Shown: in pieces, positions 1 to 7,525 of the stretch
Layout: every line of letters starts with the position of its first letter
Numbering within the stretch: the stretch's first letter is position 1
Assembly (NCBI RefSeq): GCF_003474435.1
Contig: NZ_QRNF01000036.1
Location: 1 to 32,615 of the forward strand
Length of the DNA: 32,615 nucleotides
Source: Ruminococcus sp. AF46-10NS
GTDB lineage: Bacteria; Bacillota; Clostridia; Lachnospirales; Lachnospiraceae
Reading direction: 5' to 3'
Notes under the pieces: generated by a model
What the model saw: the letters and a program-made list of their open reading frames with translations, nothing else
The model's database searches: none
What the model was told of the DNA's origin: nothing
Program-made: the position numbers and the translations under genes

Positions 1-11
1 GATTCAAAATA

Positions 12-33
12 TATGCAAAGCTTACTTTGCATA
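12..33. repeat. Perfect 9-bp inverted repeat before the first ORF
   Basis: TATGCAAAG and CTTTGCATA are separated by CTTA and end one base before an ATG. It could form a small hairpin or be an operator. It leaves no room for a ribosome binding site, so it casts doubt on the ATG at 35. Confidence 0.5.
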
Positions 34-34
34 A

Positions 35-319
35 ATGGAACCTTTAGTAAAATCATATGCAAAAAAAAACTTAAAAAAAGAAAAATACGAATGTGCATAT
101 ATGGATAATGAAGGTGATTTACAAGAAAGCTATAGAGCGGATTATTCATCTGTGGAATTAGCATTTGATCTGAAAAATATAACCTTAAAAATGACTTCAA
201 ACCAAAGGGATATTTTAAAATACTTGATTTTAGGGTGGTCAGATAGTGAAATCGCATCTTTCTTACACTTTAGCCGTCAATATGTAAACAGAGGAAAGAA
301 AAAATATATCAATTTCTGA
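35..319 (+). CDS. Small sigma-region-4-like HTH protein, possibly a remnant
   Basis: This 94-residue ORF is Lys-rich at its N-terminus. From about residue 53 it reads like sigma-70 region 4: TSNQRDILKYLILGWSDSEI followed by ASFLHFSRQYVNRGKKKY. That matches the two helices and recognition helix seen in the small sigma-like regulators of Gram-positive integrative elements. Those proteins are usually 130-150 aa with an N-terminal helical part, so this one looks short. The ATG has no ribosome binding site, is preceded by an in-frame TAA and abuts an inverted repeat. Either translation starts elsewhere or the gene is a 5'-truncated remnant. The ORF is co-directional with what lies upstream of the window, and no partner gene is visible. 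Confidence 0.45.
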   Translation: MEPLVKSYAKKNLKKEKYECAYMDNEGDLQESYRADYSSVELAFDLKNITLKMTSNQRDILKYLILGWSDSEIASFLHFSRQYVNRGKKKYINF

Positions 320-432
320 AATGATTTTTTACATAAATAGTAAGTGCTGAATTATTGCTTGAATTTGTGACATAAACATATTTGCAGCAGTCAAAAGAAG
401 AAGCAACATGTTTGAAAGAAAAATTAAGTCAA

Positions 433-475
433 AAATGCCGCAGCCTTTGAAAATATTGGCTGCGGCATTTAAAAT
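433..475 (-). terminator. Intrinsic terminator of the minus-strand secreted protein
   Basis: A perfect 13-bp stem, AAATGCCGCAGCC with GGCTGCGGCATTT (433-445 and 458-470), is followed on the minus strand by TTTTTGAC. It lies about 60 nt after the stop of the minus-strand gene at 531-1208. No T-run follows on the plus strand. Confidence 0.8.
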
Positions 476-530
476 ATATGATATGTTTGATGTAAAAAAC
501 ATCAGGTTCTCAACCAGACATTTGGGTAAG

Positions 531-1208
531 TCAAGATGATGCTTCTGATATAAGATATGCAACATTAAAATCATCATATACTTGAGAATTTAAATGCATA
601 TCTTCATATAACTTGATATAGTCTTCGATTGTTTTGGTGTTATCCTCTGCATATATATGAGTGTTTCCATCGTTGTCCTCAACAAATAAGAGAGTAACAT
701 CTATTTTATCTTCTGTTAACCAGAAAGAGATATATTTTGAAAGAGTCCCATCAATTTCTGTGGCACCATCCAGAATTTGTTCATCTGATTCCAGCTCATT
801 AATATGTTCCCAAAAAATTTGAGGAGAGAACGCAAGTAATTTTAAGTTTTTTTGAGAGTCTTCTGAGTACCATATATGTGCTTCTGTGTTGAGATAGTCG
901 GTTATATTAATATCCGTATCTGCCGGTAACTCATAAGTTTCACCGGCGTCAGAAGTCAGCGAAAAGGTTTTTGCATGATTAGAATAAGAAGTGACAATCC
1001 CCTTGACAAAATAGTAAGTTATATCTGAATCACTATCATAATAAGAGCCGGAACCATCTATATCATAAGATACATATTGCCCCTCAGGCTCCTTAGGGGC
1101 GGAAAGGGTGATTAGATCTGAGGGGGCTTTGCCAAAAGCTTGTCCGGATAGCAATATACTACCGAGTACGATACTGCCTGCGATACATAGAATTTTTACA
1201 TTATTCAT
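531..1208 (-). CDS. Secreted or lipid-free exported protein, unknown function
   Basis: The 225-aa protein has a clear N-terminal signal peptide: MNNVK, then a hydrophobic core ILCIAGSIVLGSILLSG, with likely cleavage near AFGKA at about residue 27. The mature part is acidic, rich in Asp, Glu, Ser and Tyr, and has no cysteine, so it is not a lipoprotein. No catalytic motif was recognised. The start is well supported by AAGGAGG seven bases upstream of the ATG. It is the only convincing minus-strand gene in the window and forms its own unit, with a candidate -10 (TATAAT, 1241-1246 on the minus strand) and a strong terminator. It faces away from the ECF sigma operon, so it could be one of that operon's envelope-stress targets, but nothing in the sequence proves this. 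Confidence 0.8.
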   Translation of the reverse strand: MNNVKILCIAGSIVLGSILLSGQAFGKAPSDLITLSAPKEPEGQYVSYDIDGSGSYYDSDSDITYYFVKGIVTSYSNHAKTFSLTSDAGETYELPADTDINITDYLNTEAHIWYSEDSQKNLKLLAFSPQIFWEHINELESDEQILDGATEIDGTLSKYISFWLTEDKIDVTLLFVEDNDGNTHIYAEDNTKTIEDYIKLYEDMHLNSQVYDDFNVAYLISEASS

Positions 1209-1240
1209 GGTTAAATGGCCTCCTTGTTTAGTTATTGAAT

Positions 1241-1246
1241 ATTATA
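1241..1246 (-). promoter_or_regulatory. Candidate -10 box for the minus-strand secreted protein
   Basis: TATAAT on the minus strand lies about 33 nt upstream of the ATG. The matching -35 region is weak (TTACAA, 18 bp away). The 1240-1350 interval also holds plus-strand promoter candidates, so this is a divergent control region. Confidence 0.4.
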
Positions 1247-1272
1247 TCAATTAAAGTGTGAAAATTGTAATT

Positions 1273-1301
1273 TTGACTTATCGAAATATGTTTTAGATAA
1301 T
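1273..1301 (+). promoter_or_regulatory. Candidate sigma-A promoter (TTGACT-N17-GATAAT)
   Basis: TTGACT at 1273-1278 and GATAAT at 1296-1301 are spaced exactly 17 bp. It points toward the interrupted small ORF and the ECF operon. Confidence 0.45.
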
Positions 1302-1318
1302 ATGAAGTGACCCCACAT

Positions 1319-1347
1319 TTGTAGCAACGTGGATTTACCTGTATACT
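1319..1347 (+). promoter_or_regulatory. Candidate sigma-A promoter (TTGTAG-N17-TATACT)
   Basis: TTGTAG at 1319-1324 and TATACT at 1342-1347 have 17-bp spacing. Transcription would start near 1354, about 50 nt before the small interrupted ORF at 1406. Confidence 0.45.
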
Positions 1348-1405
1348 AGAGTTTGCTAAGAACAATGGTAACAGGGATTACCGCAAACGTAGGGGAGAAC
1401 GAAAA

Positions 1406-1609
1406 ATGAGACTACCGGATAAAATAGCACCGTTTCTGGAATTATTGCACATATACAGAGAAACTGGGTCAGAAAACAGCGAAAGCATATAGGATCGATC
1501 TAAGCAGTATTTTGGTTTAGTTGCTTGTGGAGAGCAAGACAAAGAGAAGCTTGAGGAATATATTACGGAATTACATAAAAAATATAAACACAAACAGAAC
1601 AGAGATTAA
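1406..1609 (+). pseudogene. Small ORF interrupted by one in-frame TAG
   Basis: From ATG 1406, eight bases after GGGGAG, the frame reads 28 residues (MRLPDKIAPFLELLHIY...) to TAG at 1490-1492. It then continues open for 38 more residues in the same frame (DRSKQYFGLVACGEQDKEKL, then EEYITELHKKYKHKQNRD) to TAA at 1607-1609. The second half has the charged, helical composition of real protein, so this looks like one roughly 67-aa protein broken by a point mutation (CAG or AAG to TAG is simplest). I do not recognise the family. Two promoter candidates precede it. Only the first 28 residues would be made unless the amber codon is read through. Confidence 0.5.
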
Positions 1610-1751
1610 AAAATCGGATATTTCGTTGGCAATAGAAGAGCCAACGGAAAAAAATACTTTTATGAGAACCGATTTCCTTTCCGATGCATCTAATTAGTGT
1701 AAAAGTAAACATGAATAGTAATCCAGCTGGACAAAAGGAGAAGACAAAGTT

Positions 1752-2291
1752 ATGACAAAAGATGTATTTATTAAGGAGGTTCGGGATGCAGAAGCCATGC
1801 TGTATCATATATCGAAGTCCATTCTGAAGAATGACTCTGATTGTGGGGATGCTGTGCAGGAAACAATTCTTAAGGCATATGAAAAACTTTCCACTTTAAA
1901 GAAAGAAAAATATTTCCGAACATGGATCACAAGGATATTGATCAATGAATGCAAAGGGATTCTTCGGAAAAGAAAAAATGTTATTCCATATGAAGAATAT
2001 ATGGACAATATGAAAATGACTGAGGAGGACAGATACAGTCATTTGTATATGGCGATTATGGAACTTCCGGAGGATCTGAGGGTTTTGGTAACATTGTATT
2101 ATTTAGAAGGATTTTCCTTGAAAGAGATCAGTGAGGCTCTGGATATTCCGGAAGGAACGATCAAAAGCAGACTTTCACGTGCAAGAGAGTTTTTGAAGGT
2201 GCAGTTATCCGAAGAAGAGAAAAGACCGGCAACTGGGAAAAACAGCAAGCAATTAAAGAGAATAACAGGAAAGGGGAAAATGTCATGTTAG
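1752..2291 (+). CDS. ECF-type RNA polymerase sigma factor
   Basis: The 179-aa protein has the two ECF domains. Region 2 spans about residues 10-75 and includes DSDCGDAVQETILKAYEKL and the RTWITRILINECK segment. Region 4 spans about 100-160: LPEDLRVLVTLYYLEGFSLK, then EISEALDIPEGTIKSRLSRA, the classic helix-turn-helix. It directs core RNA polymerase to a small regulon, typically for envelope stress. AAAGGAG lies about 10 nt before the ATG. Its last codons overlap the next gene by 7 nt, coupling it to a membrane protein that fits its anti-sigma factor. Such pairs usually activate their own promoter, but I could not confidently place an ECF promoter in 1620-1740. Confidence 0.9.
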   Translation: MTKDVFIKEVRDAEAMLYHISKSILKNDSDCGDAVQETILKAYEKLSTLKKEKYFRTWITRILINECKGILRKRKNVIPYEEYMDNMKMTEEDRYSHLYMAIMELPEDLRVLVTLYYLEGFSLKEISEALDIPEGTIKSRLSRAREFLKVQLSEEEKRPATGKNSKQLKRITGKGKMSC

Positions 2292-3391
2292 AGAAGAAAT
2301 GGAATAATATCGCACCGGAAGTACCACAGGATTTTCATAATAAATTTGAAGATACACTAAAACAGATTGAACAGGCGGATTCAGTTGATAAAAAATACAA
2401 AAGAAAAAAAATCAGTGGACGATTATTGATTGCAGCAGCAGTAATCTGTACTGGTATGGCTGTCACTGTGGCTGCAAAAGAGTTCTTTAAATGGAGTGAT
2501 TACCTGGTGAAAAGACTGAATCCATCGGAGGAACAGCAGGAGACACTGCAGGAATCAACTTATATTCAGAATATAGACCAGTCTGTAACACAAAATGGTG
2601 TGACGGTTACCCTGACAGATTCTATTCAGGATCAGGGATTCCTGTATGCTTTTTTTGAAGTGAAAACAGATGACAGTATTTCTATGACTGATCATACTTC
2701 TTTTGAGGAGATGACACATTTTAAGATCGATGGAAAAGAAGTATATGCAGTGGACGATAACAGATTTGGAAGTTTCAATACTGGGGTAGGACAGGATGTG
2801 TTACTGAAAACAGATCAAAATTCTGCACATCTTAAATATTTTAACGCCTGTATATCTTATGACGGTGATTATGATCTGAGTAATAAAACAGTAGAAATCA
2901 CATTAAAGAATCTTACGGAGGAAGGAGATTATGATACGACTGTTATTACAGATGGAACATGGGATTTTAAATGGACTCTGGGTGCAGTAAAGCCTCCGAC
3001 AACTCTGGAAGTGAACCGGAAATGTGATTTTGGAGGTTATGAAATCACAGTGAAAAAAATGGAAGTAACGCCCCTTTTATGGTCATTATATCTTGATTAT
3101 GATGAAGCTATGAAGGTGTATGAAGATGAAAAAAACAAATTTGAGTACGCAGGTACGGATTATGGCATGGATCTTTATGCCAGAACTAGTATTGACCAGG
3201 TGCGTTATAAAGATGGAACGGTTTTAACACTTGATAGGACCATGGGAGGCATCGCTGGCGGTGGAGAAAAACAGGATAAGGAAAATGGTGTCATGATCAT
3301 CAGAAACAGCTTCCCGCAACTGGTTGATGTAGATAACCTGCAGGCGGTACATTTTGGGAACATTGACCAGTGGCTTGAAGTGCGGGAATAA
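2285..3391 (+). CDS. Membrane-anchored anti-sigma factor, DUF4179-like
   Basis: The 368-aa protein has a cytoplasmic N-terminus of about 45 residues (MLEKKWNNIAPEVPQDFHNK), one transmembrane helix at about 47-66 (LLIAAAVICTGMAVTVAA) and a large outside domain rich in beta-type sequence. This is the layout of the DUF4179 proteins that follow ECF sigma genes in Clostridia, where the N-terminus binds the sigma factor and the outer domain senses stress. Its ATG sits inside the 3' end of the sigma gene (7-nt overlap) after GGAAAGGGG, so the two are translated together. The assignment as anti-sigma rests on topology and position. The outer domain is not assigned to a known ligand. Confidence 0.8.
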   Translation: MLEKKWNNIAPEVPQDFHNKFEDTLKQIEQADSVDKKYKRKKISGRLLIAAAVICTGMAVTVAAKEFFKWSDYLVKRLNPSEEQQETLQESTYIQNIDQSVTQNGVTVTLTDSIQDQGFLYAFFEVKTDDSISMTDHTSFEEMTHFKIDGKEVYAVDDNRFGSFNTGVGQDVLLKTDQNSAHLKYFNACISYDGDYDLSNKTVEITLKNLTEEGDYDTTVITDGTWDFKWTLGAVKPPTTLEVNRKCDFGGYEITVKKMEVTPLLWSLYLDYDEAMKVYEDEKNKFEYAGTDYGMDLYARTSIDQVRYKDGTVLTLDRTMGGIAGGGEKQDKENGVMIIRNSFPQLVDVDNLQAVHFGNIDQWLEVRE

Positions 3392-3446
3392 AAGTTTTTT
3401 CGGTGATACAGAAAAATCCTCCCATAATTAGAGAATGAGAAAATAC

Positions 3447-3497
3447 AAAAAGAACCGATACAAGGTCTTTGCAAGACTGATATCGGTTCTTTTTGGC
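3447..3497 (+). terminator. Strong terminator after the sigma/anti-sigma operon
   Basis: AAAAAGAACCGATA (3447-3460) pairs with TATCGGTTCTTTTT (3481-3494), with an inner GTCTT/AAGAC stem. The 3' arm supplies the T-run and the 5' arm an A-run, so it could work in both directions. Confidence 0.85.
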
Positions 3498-3510
3498 TAA
3501 GTCTGCCAAG

Positions 3511-3540
3511 CCCATTACCTTTAGGTGATGGGTAGTTGAC
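3511..3540 (+). mobile_element. Orphan IS200/IS605-type right end
   Basis: A 9-bp hairpin, CCCATTACC-TTTA-GGTGATGGG with one G-T pair, runs directly into TAGTTGAC. The string GGGTAGTTGAC (3530-3540) recurs exactly at 28014-28024, just after the tnpB-like gene, where it marks the putative element end. No transposase or tnpB remains beside this copy, so it is probably a relic right end. Confidence 0.55.
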
Positions 3541-3562
3541 TAAATATAGGCAACCGTACAGT

Positions 3563-3612
3563 CGGAAAAATGACTCTGTAACAAAAGACCGTTTTTCCGG
3601 CTTTTCATTTTA
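3563..3612 (+). terminator. Hairpin with T-rich tail, probable terminator
   Basis: CGGAAAAA (3563-3570) pairs with TTTTTCCG (3592-3599), followed by GCTTTTCATTTTAT. It insulates the asnB promoter region from upstream transcription. I see nothing else supportable in 3613-3705. Confidence 0.5.
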
Positions 3613-3725
3613 TCAGCAGTGAGGCATTCATACCGTTTGTAAATCTGTAAGATCTGAGTCATTGGGGTATGTCATGACGGGTAATCAAATATATGACATA
3701 GATTCTGCAATTGTAGAAAATGGGA

Positions 3726-3754
3726 TTGACTTTCTAATTCTACAGATGTAGAAT
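3726..3754 (+). promoter_or_regulatory. asnB promoter (TTGACT-N17-TAGAAT)
   Basis: TTGACT (3726-3731) and TAGAAT (3749-3754) have ideal 17-bp spacing. The -10 box lies inside a long palindrome, which implies repression by steric block. Transcription would start near 3761, leaving a leader of about 150 nt before asnB. Confidence 0.7.
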
Positions 3755-3758
3755 TAGA
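3733..3758. promoter_or_regulatory. BlaI/MecI-like operator over the asnB promoter
   Basis: A perfect palindrome has 12-bp arms TCTAATTCTACA and TGTAGAATTAGA around GA. Its core matches the TACA-N2-TGTA pattern bound by BlaI/MecI/CopY-family winged-helix repressors. It covers the spacer and -10 box. No blaI or blaR gene lies in the window. Confidence 0.65.
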
Positions 3759-3763
3759 GATGA

Positions 3764-3781
3764 TTTCTACAAAAGTAGAAA
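3764..3781. promoter_or_regulatory. Second BlaI-like operator just after the transcription start
   Basis: TTTCTAC-AAAA-GTAGAAA has perfect 7-bp arms and the same half-site (CTAC/GTAG) as the main operator. Its centre is 27 bp downstream. A further half-site (TGTAGAAA) lies near 3712-3719. Paired operators are usual in BlaI-controlled promoters. Confidence 0.55.
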
Positions 3782-3912
3782 AAGAAGGGAGAACACAAGC
3801 TGAGGCGCAGACTCACAGACCACTATGATTACGATGTGACCATGTGGGATTCACTTGTGATAAAAAAGTTGCTGCAGCGTATAAACTACATCAAATAGAT
3901 ACGGAGGATAAA

Positions 3913-5772
3913 ATGTGTGGAATCTGTGGATTTACAGGTTATAGACAGGATCAGAAGACAGTAATTGAAAGGATGATGAAAGCCATTGAGCATAGGGGCC
4001 CGGATAGTGAGGGCTCTTTTTGCAGGGAGAAGATTACGCTGGGCTTTCGAAGACTTAGTATTATTGATTTAGAAGATGGGCAGCAGCCTATGGAAAGTAC
4101 GGACGGAAACCTTCATATTGTTTTTAATGGAGAAATCTATGATTATAAGGAACTGCGGGCAGAACTTGAGGATTTCGGCATTTCTTTCTGTACTCATTCT
4201 GACACGGAGGTTCTGGTAAATACTATTCAGTTGTATGGGGAGAAGGCACTGAATAAGCTCAGGGGAATGTTTGGGTTTGCTGTATGGAATGAACAGGAGC
4301 AGAGTTTGATGCTTGCAAGGGATTTCTTCGGAATTAAGCCTGTGTACTATGCCGAAATAGATGGACACTTTGTATTTGCTTCTGAAATTAAGAGTATCCT
4401 TGCATTTCCAGGCTATGAAAGGAAAGTAAATCAGAAGGCACTGGAGCAGTATTTGTCATTTCAATATTCCCCTCTGGAAGAAACTTTTTTCAGGGGGATT
4501 TATAAGCTTATGCCAGGTCATATGCTTTTATATAAAAACGGAAACTATGAGATAAAGACTTATTTCAAAACAAAGCTTGCACCAGTCCAATGGGACTGTA
4601 AGACGAATATGGAGCAGCTGCGGAATCAGCTTGCAGAGAATTTAAAGGATTCAGTGGAGCACCATATGTTAAGTGATGTGGAAGTCGGCGCGTTTTTATC
4701 CGGGGGAGTGGATTCCGGTTATCTGGCTTCTTCATCTGGTGCAGATCAGGCATTTACAGTGGGATTCGATGAGGGAGACCGATATAGTGAAGTAAACAAA
4801 GCTGCCAAAGTGGCAGAAAAAGCAGGTTTGAAACACCATGTAAAAATCATATCCAAGCAGGAATTCTGGGATGCCCTTCCAGATGTTATGTATCATATGG
4901 ATGAGCCCCTTGCTGATGCTTCCGCCGTTGCACTCTATTTTCTCTCAAAAGAGGCGGCAGGTCATGTCAAGGTTGTTCTTTCAGGAGAAGGAGCAGACGA
5001 GCTTTTCGGTGGATATAATATTTACAGAGAACCGGAATCATTGAAAAAAATTGCCTGGATTCCATTTGGTGTCAGACGTGTAATTGGAAAACTGGCTGCA
5101 AAGCTGCCGGATGTGAAGGGACGGGATTTCCTTATCCGTGCAGGAATGAAAGTGGAAGAACGTTTCATCGGAAATGCATATATTTACCGTGAAAAAGAGA
5201 AAGCGCAGATTTTGAAAAATAAAGTAACAGGACCTTCCACACAGGAATATTTAAGACCATTTTTTGAAGAACTTGAGTCAGAAAACAGAGGATTACTTCA
5301 AGACATGGAAAAAATGCAGTCTGTAGATCTGAGCTACTGGCTTCCTGGCGATATTTTGCAGAAAGCAGATAAAATGAGCATGGCACATTCATTGGAAGTC
5401 AGGGTACCATTTCTGGATAAAGAAGTTTTTGACTTTGCAGCAAAGCTTCCGAAAGAAGCCAAGATTGCAGCGGGTACAACCAAATATATTTTCCGTAAAG
5501 CTGTTTCCCAATTCATACCACAGGAAACCGATGAACGTAAGAAACTTGGTTTTCCAATTCCAATCCGTGTGTGGCTGCGGCAGGATGACTGGTATCAGAT
5601 GGTAAAGGAGTTATTTACCTCGAAAGAAGCAGAAGAATTTTTTCATACAGAGGAACTGCTTCAGCTTCTGAAAGACCATAAAGAGAAAAAGGCAGATAAC
5701 AGCCGTAAAATCTGGACAGTCTTGACATTCCTTATCTGGTATGATAGATTTTTTGCTACATGTTCGAAGTGA
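3913..5772 (+). CDS. asnB: Asparagine synthetase (glutamine-hydrolysing)
   Basis: The enzyme uses glutamine and ATP to amidate aspartate; some Firmicute homologues instead amidate meso-diaminopimelate in peptidoglycan. I start it at ATG 3913, not at the upstream in-frame GTG 3844, because GGAGG lies six bases before this ATG and the product then begins MCGICGF, putting the class II amidotransferase nucleophile at Cys2. The N-terminal domain has FRRLSIIDL and FNGEIYDY. The C-terminal synthetase domain has the ATP loop SGGVDS, VVLSGEGADELFGGY and the SLEVRVPFLD segment. At 619 aa it is full length. The BlaI-like operator and the nearby ECF sigma and peptide exporters suggest a cell-wall role, by analogy with B. 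subtilis and C. difficile AsnB, but that is inference. Confidence 0.93.
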   Translation: MCGICGFTGYRQDQKTVIERMMKAIEHRGPDSEGSFCREKITLGFRRLSIIDLEDGQQPMESTDGNLHIVFNGEIYDYKELRAELEDFGISFCTHSDTEVLVNTIQLYGEKALNKLRGMFGFAVWNEQEQSLMLARDFFGIKPVYYAEIDGHFVFASEIKSILAFPGYERKVNQKALEQYLSFQYSPLEETFFRGIYKLMPGHMLLYKNGNYEIKTYFKTKLAPVQWDCKTNMEQLRNQLAENLKDSVEHHMLSDVEVGAFLSGGVDSGYLASSSGADQAFTVGFDEGDRYSEVNKAAKVAEKAGLKHHVKIISKQEFWDALPDVMYHMDEPLADASAVALYFLSKEAAGHVKVVLSGEGADELFGGYNIYREPESLKKIAWIPFGVRRVIGKLAAKLPDVKGRDFLIRAGMKVEERFIGNAYIYREKEKAQILKNKVTGPSTQEYLRPFFEELESENRGLLQDMEKMQSVDLSYWLPGDILQKADKMSMAHSLEVRVPFLDKEVFDFAAKLPKEAKIAAGTTKYIFRKAVSQFIPQETDERKKLGFPIPIRVWLRQDDWYQMVKELFTSKEAEEFFHTEELLQLLKDHKEKKADNSRKIWTVLTFLIWYDRFFATCSK

Positions 5773-5805
5773 GAGAGTTGGTTATGAGACGGTAAAAATA
5801 TAAAT

Positions 5806-6552
5806 ATACGAAAAATCCGTTGACAATGGTATTCGGGACTTTTATGATAAAACTCTATTTGTTTATATAGAAACTTTCGGATTATTGGAGGAAGAGTTTA
5901 AGGAGTATGTGGGGGGAAATCTGAAAGATTTTACGGTTTTGGATGCTTTCGACTCATTGTTCTTAAATGGAAAGGCAAATCAGGAAGCGCAGAATCCATC
6001 TAAATATCTTTTGTACCAGGATCCAATGGCTGGTACTTTTGATCGGGAGGTGGTGGAGAGCGGCGTTGGCACTGGTGCCTACTATGAGAAATTAAAGAAG
6101 ATGATGGAAATCTGCCAGGAGAATTCCCCAGAATATGCTACTCTATTTGCCTATTATGAAAAGCTGGCAGCAGTGCTGACCGATAAGGCAGATCTTGGTG
6201 TCCATATAAAAATATTTTAGATAAGAACCAGAAACCGGCTTTAAAAGAAATCTGTGAAAAAGAAATTCCGGAAATCGTAGATAATTTAGAAAAAATGAAA
6301 ATTTTCAGAGAAGACCTGTGGATGTCAGAAGCAAAGCCCTTTGGTTATGAACTGATGGATGTGAAACTTGGATCTGTGATTACCAGACTTAACAGTACCA
6401 TCCGGAGAATCAAAAAGTATCTGGATGGAAGCATCCCATGTCTGGAGAAACTGGAAGAAACGCGACTTCCATACTTTGAGAAAAATGCGGACAAACGTGA
6501 AAATCACTGGAGTCAGATTACTAGTGGAAGTGATCTGATTGATACCATCTGA
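5806..6552 (+). pseudogene. C-terminal remnant of a GH20-type beta-N-acetylhexosaminidase
   Basis: The open frame begins near 5806 (YEKSVDNGIRDFYDKTLF) and runs through SKYLLYQDPMAGTFD and KLAAVLTDKADLGV. It then needs a one-base shift at about 6205-6220 (run of A and T) to continue as LDKNQKPALKEICEKEIPEI, REDLWMSEAKPFGYELMDVK and LEETRLPYF. This order of motifs is the C-terminal helical part of the large GH20 hexosaminidases of gut Firmicutes. The catalytic barrel is missing, and the start has no ribosome binding site. It is therefore a truncated, frameshifted fragment rather than two small genes. Family assignment is from recalled motif order, not a search. Confidence 0.6.
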
Positions 6553-6590
6553 TTTTTGAAAATTTAAAAAGATGCTTGCTTTTCAAGGTG

Positions 6591-6596
6591 TATAAT
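6591..6596 (+). promoter_or_regulatory. Candidate -10 box before the unknown three-gene cluster
   Basis: A perfect TATAAT has only a poor -35 region. If used, the transcript would begin near 6603 and meet the terminator at 6692 before reaching the first gene, giving an attenuated leader of about 130 nt. Confidence 0.3.
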
Positions 6597-6691
6597 GTTA
6601 TGATTATACAAATGTTTTTTAGAAATTAAACATAAGAAATCCGAAGAAAGTAGGGGCTTTGGCATAATATCCTGCCGAGGATTGTAATATT

Positions 6692-6734
6692 AGCAGAGTT
6701 CGTTCCTTTTGGAGGGATGGCTCTGCTTTTTTTT
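6692..6734 (+). terminator. Intrinsic terminator or attenuator upstream of 6757
   Basis: AGCAGAG (6692-6698) pairs with CTCTGCT (6721-6727), with inner GTTCC/GGAGG-type pairing, followed by eight T. It ends 22 nt before the next start codon, so it either closes the GH20 remnant or attenuates the following cluster. Confidence 0.75.
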
Positions 6735-6756
6735 GATTACGAAGGAAGGGTATGGA

Positions 6757-7272
6757 GTGATTGAAAAACTTACAACGGACAGCTATTTAGAATGTCTGAT
6801 AAAAACTATGGTTTTTACGGCTACCATTTTTATAGAACTAGTGTGTGGATTTAGCATGACAGATATAAAACCATTTTATATTACGATATTATTGCAGGCA
6901 ATTAACAATATGTATGATGCTGGGTGTTCGATTGCAAAGAAAAAACAGGTATTTCAAGTGAATTTATTGCAGGGAATTACGTTTTTGCTTGCATTGATTG
7001 ATTTGATTTCAGCAGTTTGCTTCCTTGGAAATCCACAATTGCAATCTGTGGCATCTAGGAAAGGAGTTATATTACTATCCTGTATATTTGTTGGATTTAT
7101 TCTTTTGTTACTTTACAGAGAAATATTTGTTCATCTTAGCATAATTTACAGAAGAGAAAAATATAGTGCAGGTAGTAGTGTAAGAAATGTGATTGAACCA
7201 AAAGACCTTGGGATGCAGTCCGATTGTGACGATGCATGCAACTGGGATGATAAGGAGAATAATTATGATTGA
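6757..7272 (+). CDS. Membrane protein of unknown function, about four helices
   Basis: I choose the GTG at 6757, seven bases after GGAAGGG. The upstream in-frame ATG (6709) lies within the terminator hairpin. The 171-aa product has about four hydrophobic stretches: TMVFTATIFIELVCGF, ITILLQAINNM, VNLLQGITFLLALIDLISAV and VILLSCIFVGFILLLLYREI. A charged Asp/Asn-rich tail follows (SDCDDACNWDDKENNYD). No family recognised. Its stop overlaps the next gene by 8 nt, so the two are probably translated together. Low GC and AT-rich codons match the following two genes. Confidence 0.65.
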   Translation: MIEKLTTDSYLECLIKTMVFTATIFIELVCGFSMTDIKPFYITILLQAINNMYDAGCSIAKKKQVFQVNLLQGITFLLALIDLISAVCFLGNPQLQSVASRKGVILLSCIFVGFILLLLYREIFVHLSIIYRREKYSAGSSVRNVIEPKDLGMQSDCDDACNWDDKENNYD

Positions 7273-7504
7273 AGCTGTAGCAGTACTTCTTTTTTTTATA
7301 GTTGCAGGAACTCTATGGGGGATAGTAGAAACTTTTAAATATAGGAAAAATTTTTCAAGAGACTGTGAAAACGGACAAATCTCCACTATTAAAGCGTACC
7401 GAATAAAGCGACGTGGATCCTGGCGGATTTTTGGTGACCGTATTCTAGATGAAAAATCGTTTCTGGTAATGAGGGAAAAGGAGTCAAAGTTAAAAATTCA
7501 TTAA
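7265..7504 (+). CDS. Small single-pass membrane protein, unknown
   Basis: ATG 7265 follows AAGGAG by six bases, which decides this start over an earlier in-frame ATG at 7193. The 79-aa product has one N-terminal helix (VAVLLFFIVAGTLWGIV) and a basic cytoplasmic tail (YRIKRRGSWRIFGDRILD). It overlaps the upstream membrane gene by 8 nt and ends 21 nt before the next gene, so it is the middle gene of a compact three-gene unit. No family recognised. Confidence 0.65.
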   Translation: MIEAVAVLLFFIVAGTLWGIVETFKYRKNFSRDCENGQISTIKAYRIKRRGSWRIFGDRILDEKSFLVMREKESKLKIH

Positions 7505-7525
7505 TTCAATAGCGGGGTATTTTAA

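Noticed and set aside
329..577. 82-aa hydrophobic minus-strand ORF
   Set aside because: It covers the terminator hairpin and the 3' end of the secreted-protein gene in another frame, and has no ribosome binding site.
1628..1656. Hairpin CGTTGGC/GCCAACG as a terminator before the ECF sigma gene
   Set aside because: It is followed by an A-run on the plus strand and has no T-run on the minus strand, so no terminator function is supported.
3844..3912. N-terminal extension of asnB from GTG 3844
   Set aside because: It would hide the essential N-terminal Cys nucleophile, and the strong GGAGG is placed for ATG 3913.
3761..3912. T-box riboswitch in the asnB leader
   Set aside because: No T-box sequence, specifier stem or terminator was found in the roughly 150-nt leader.
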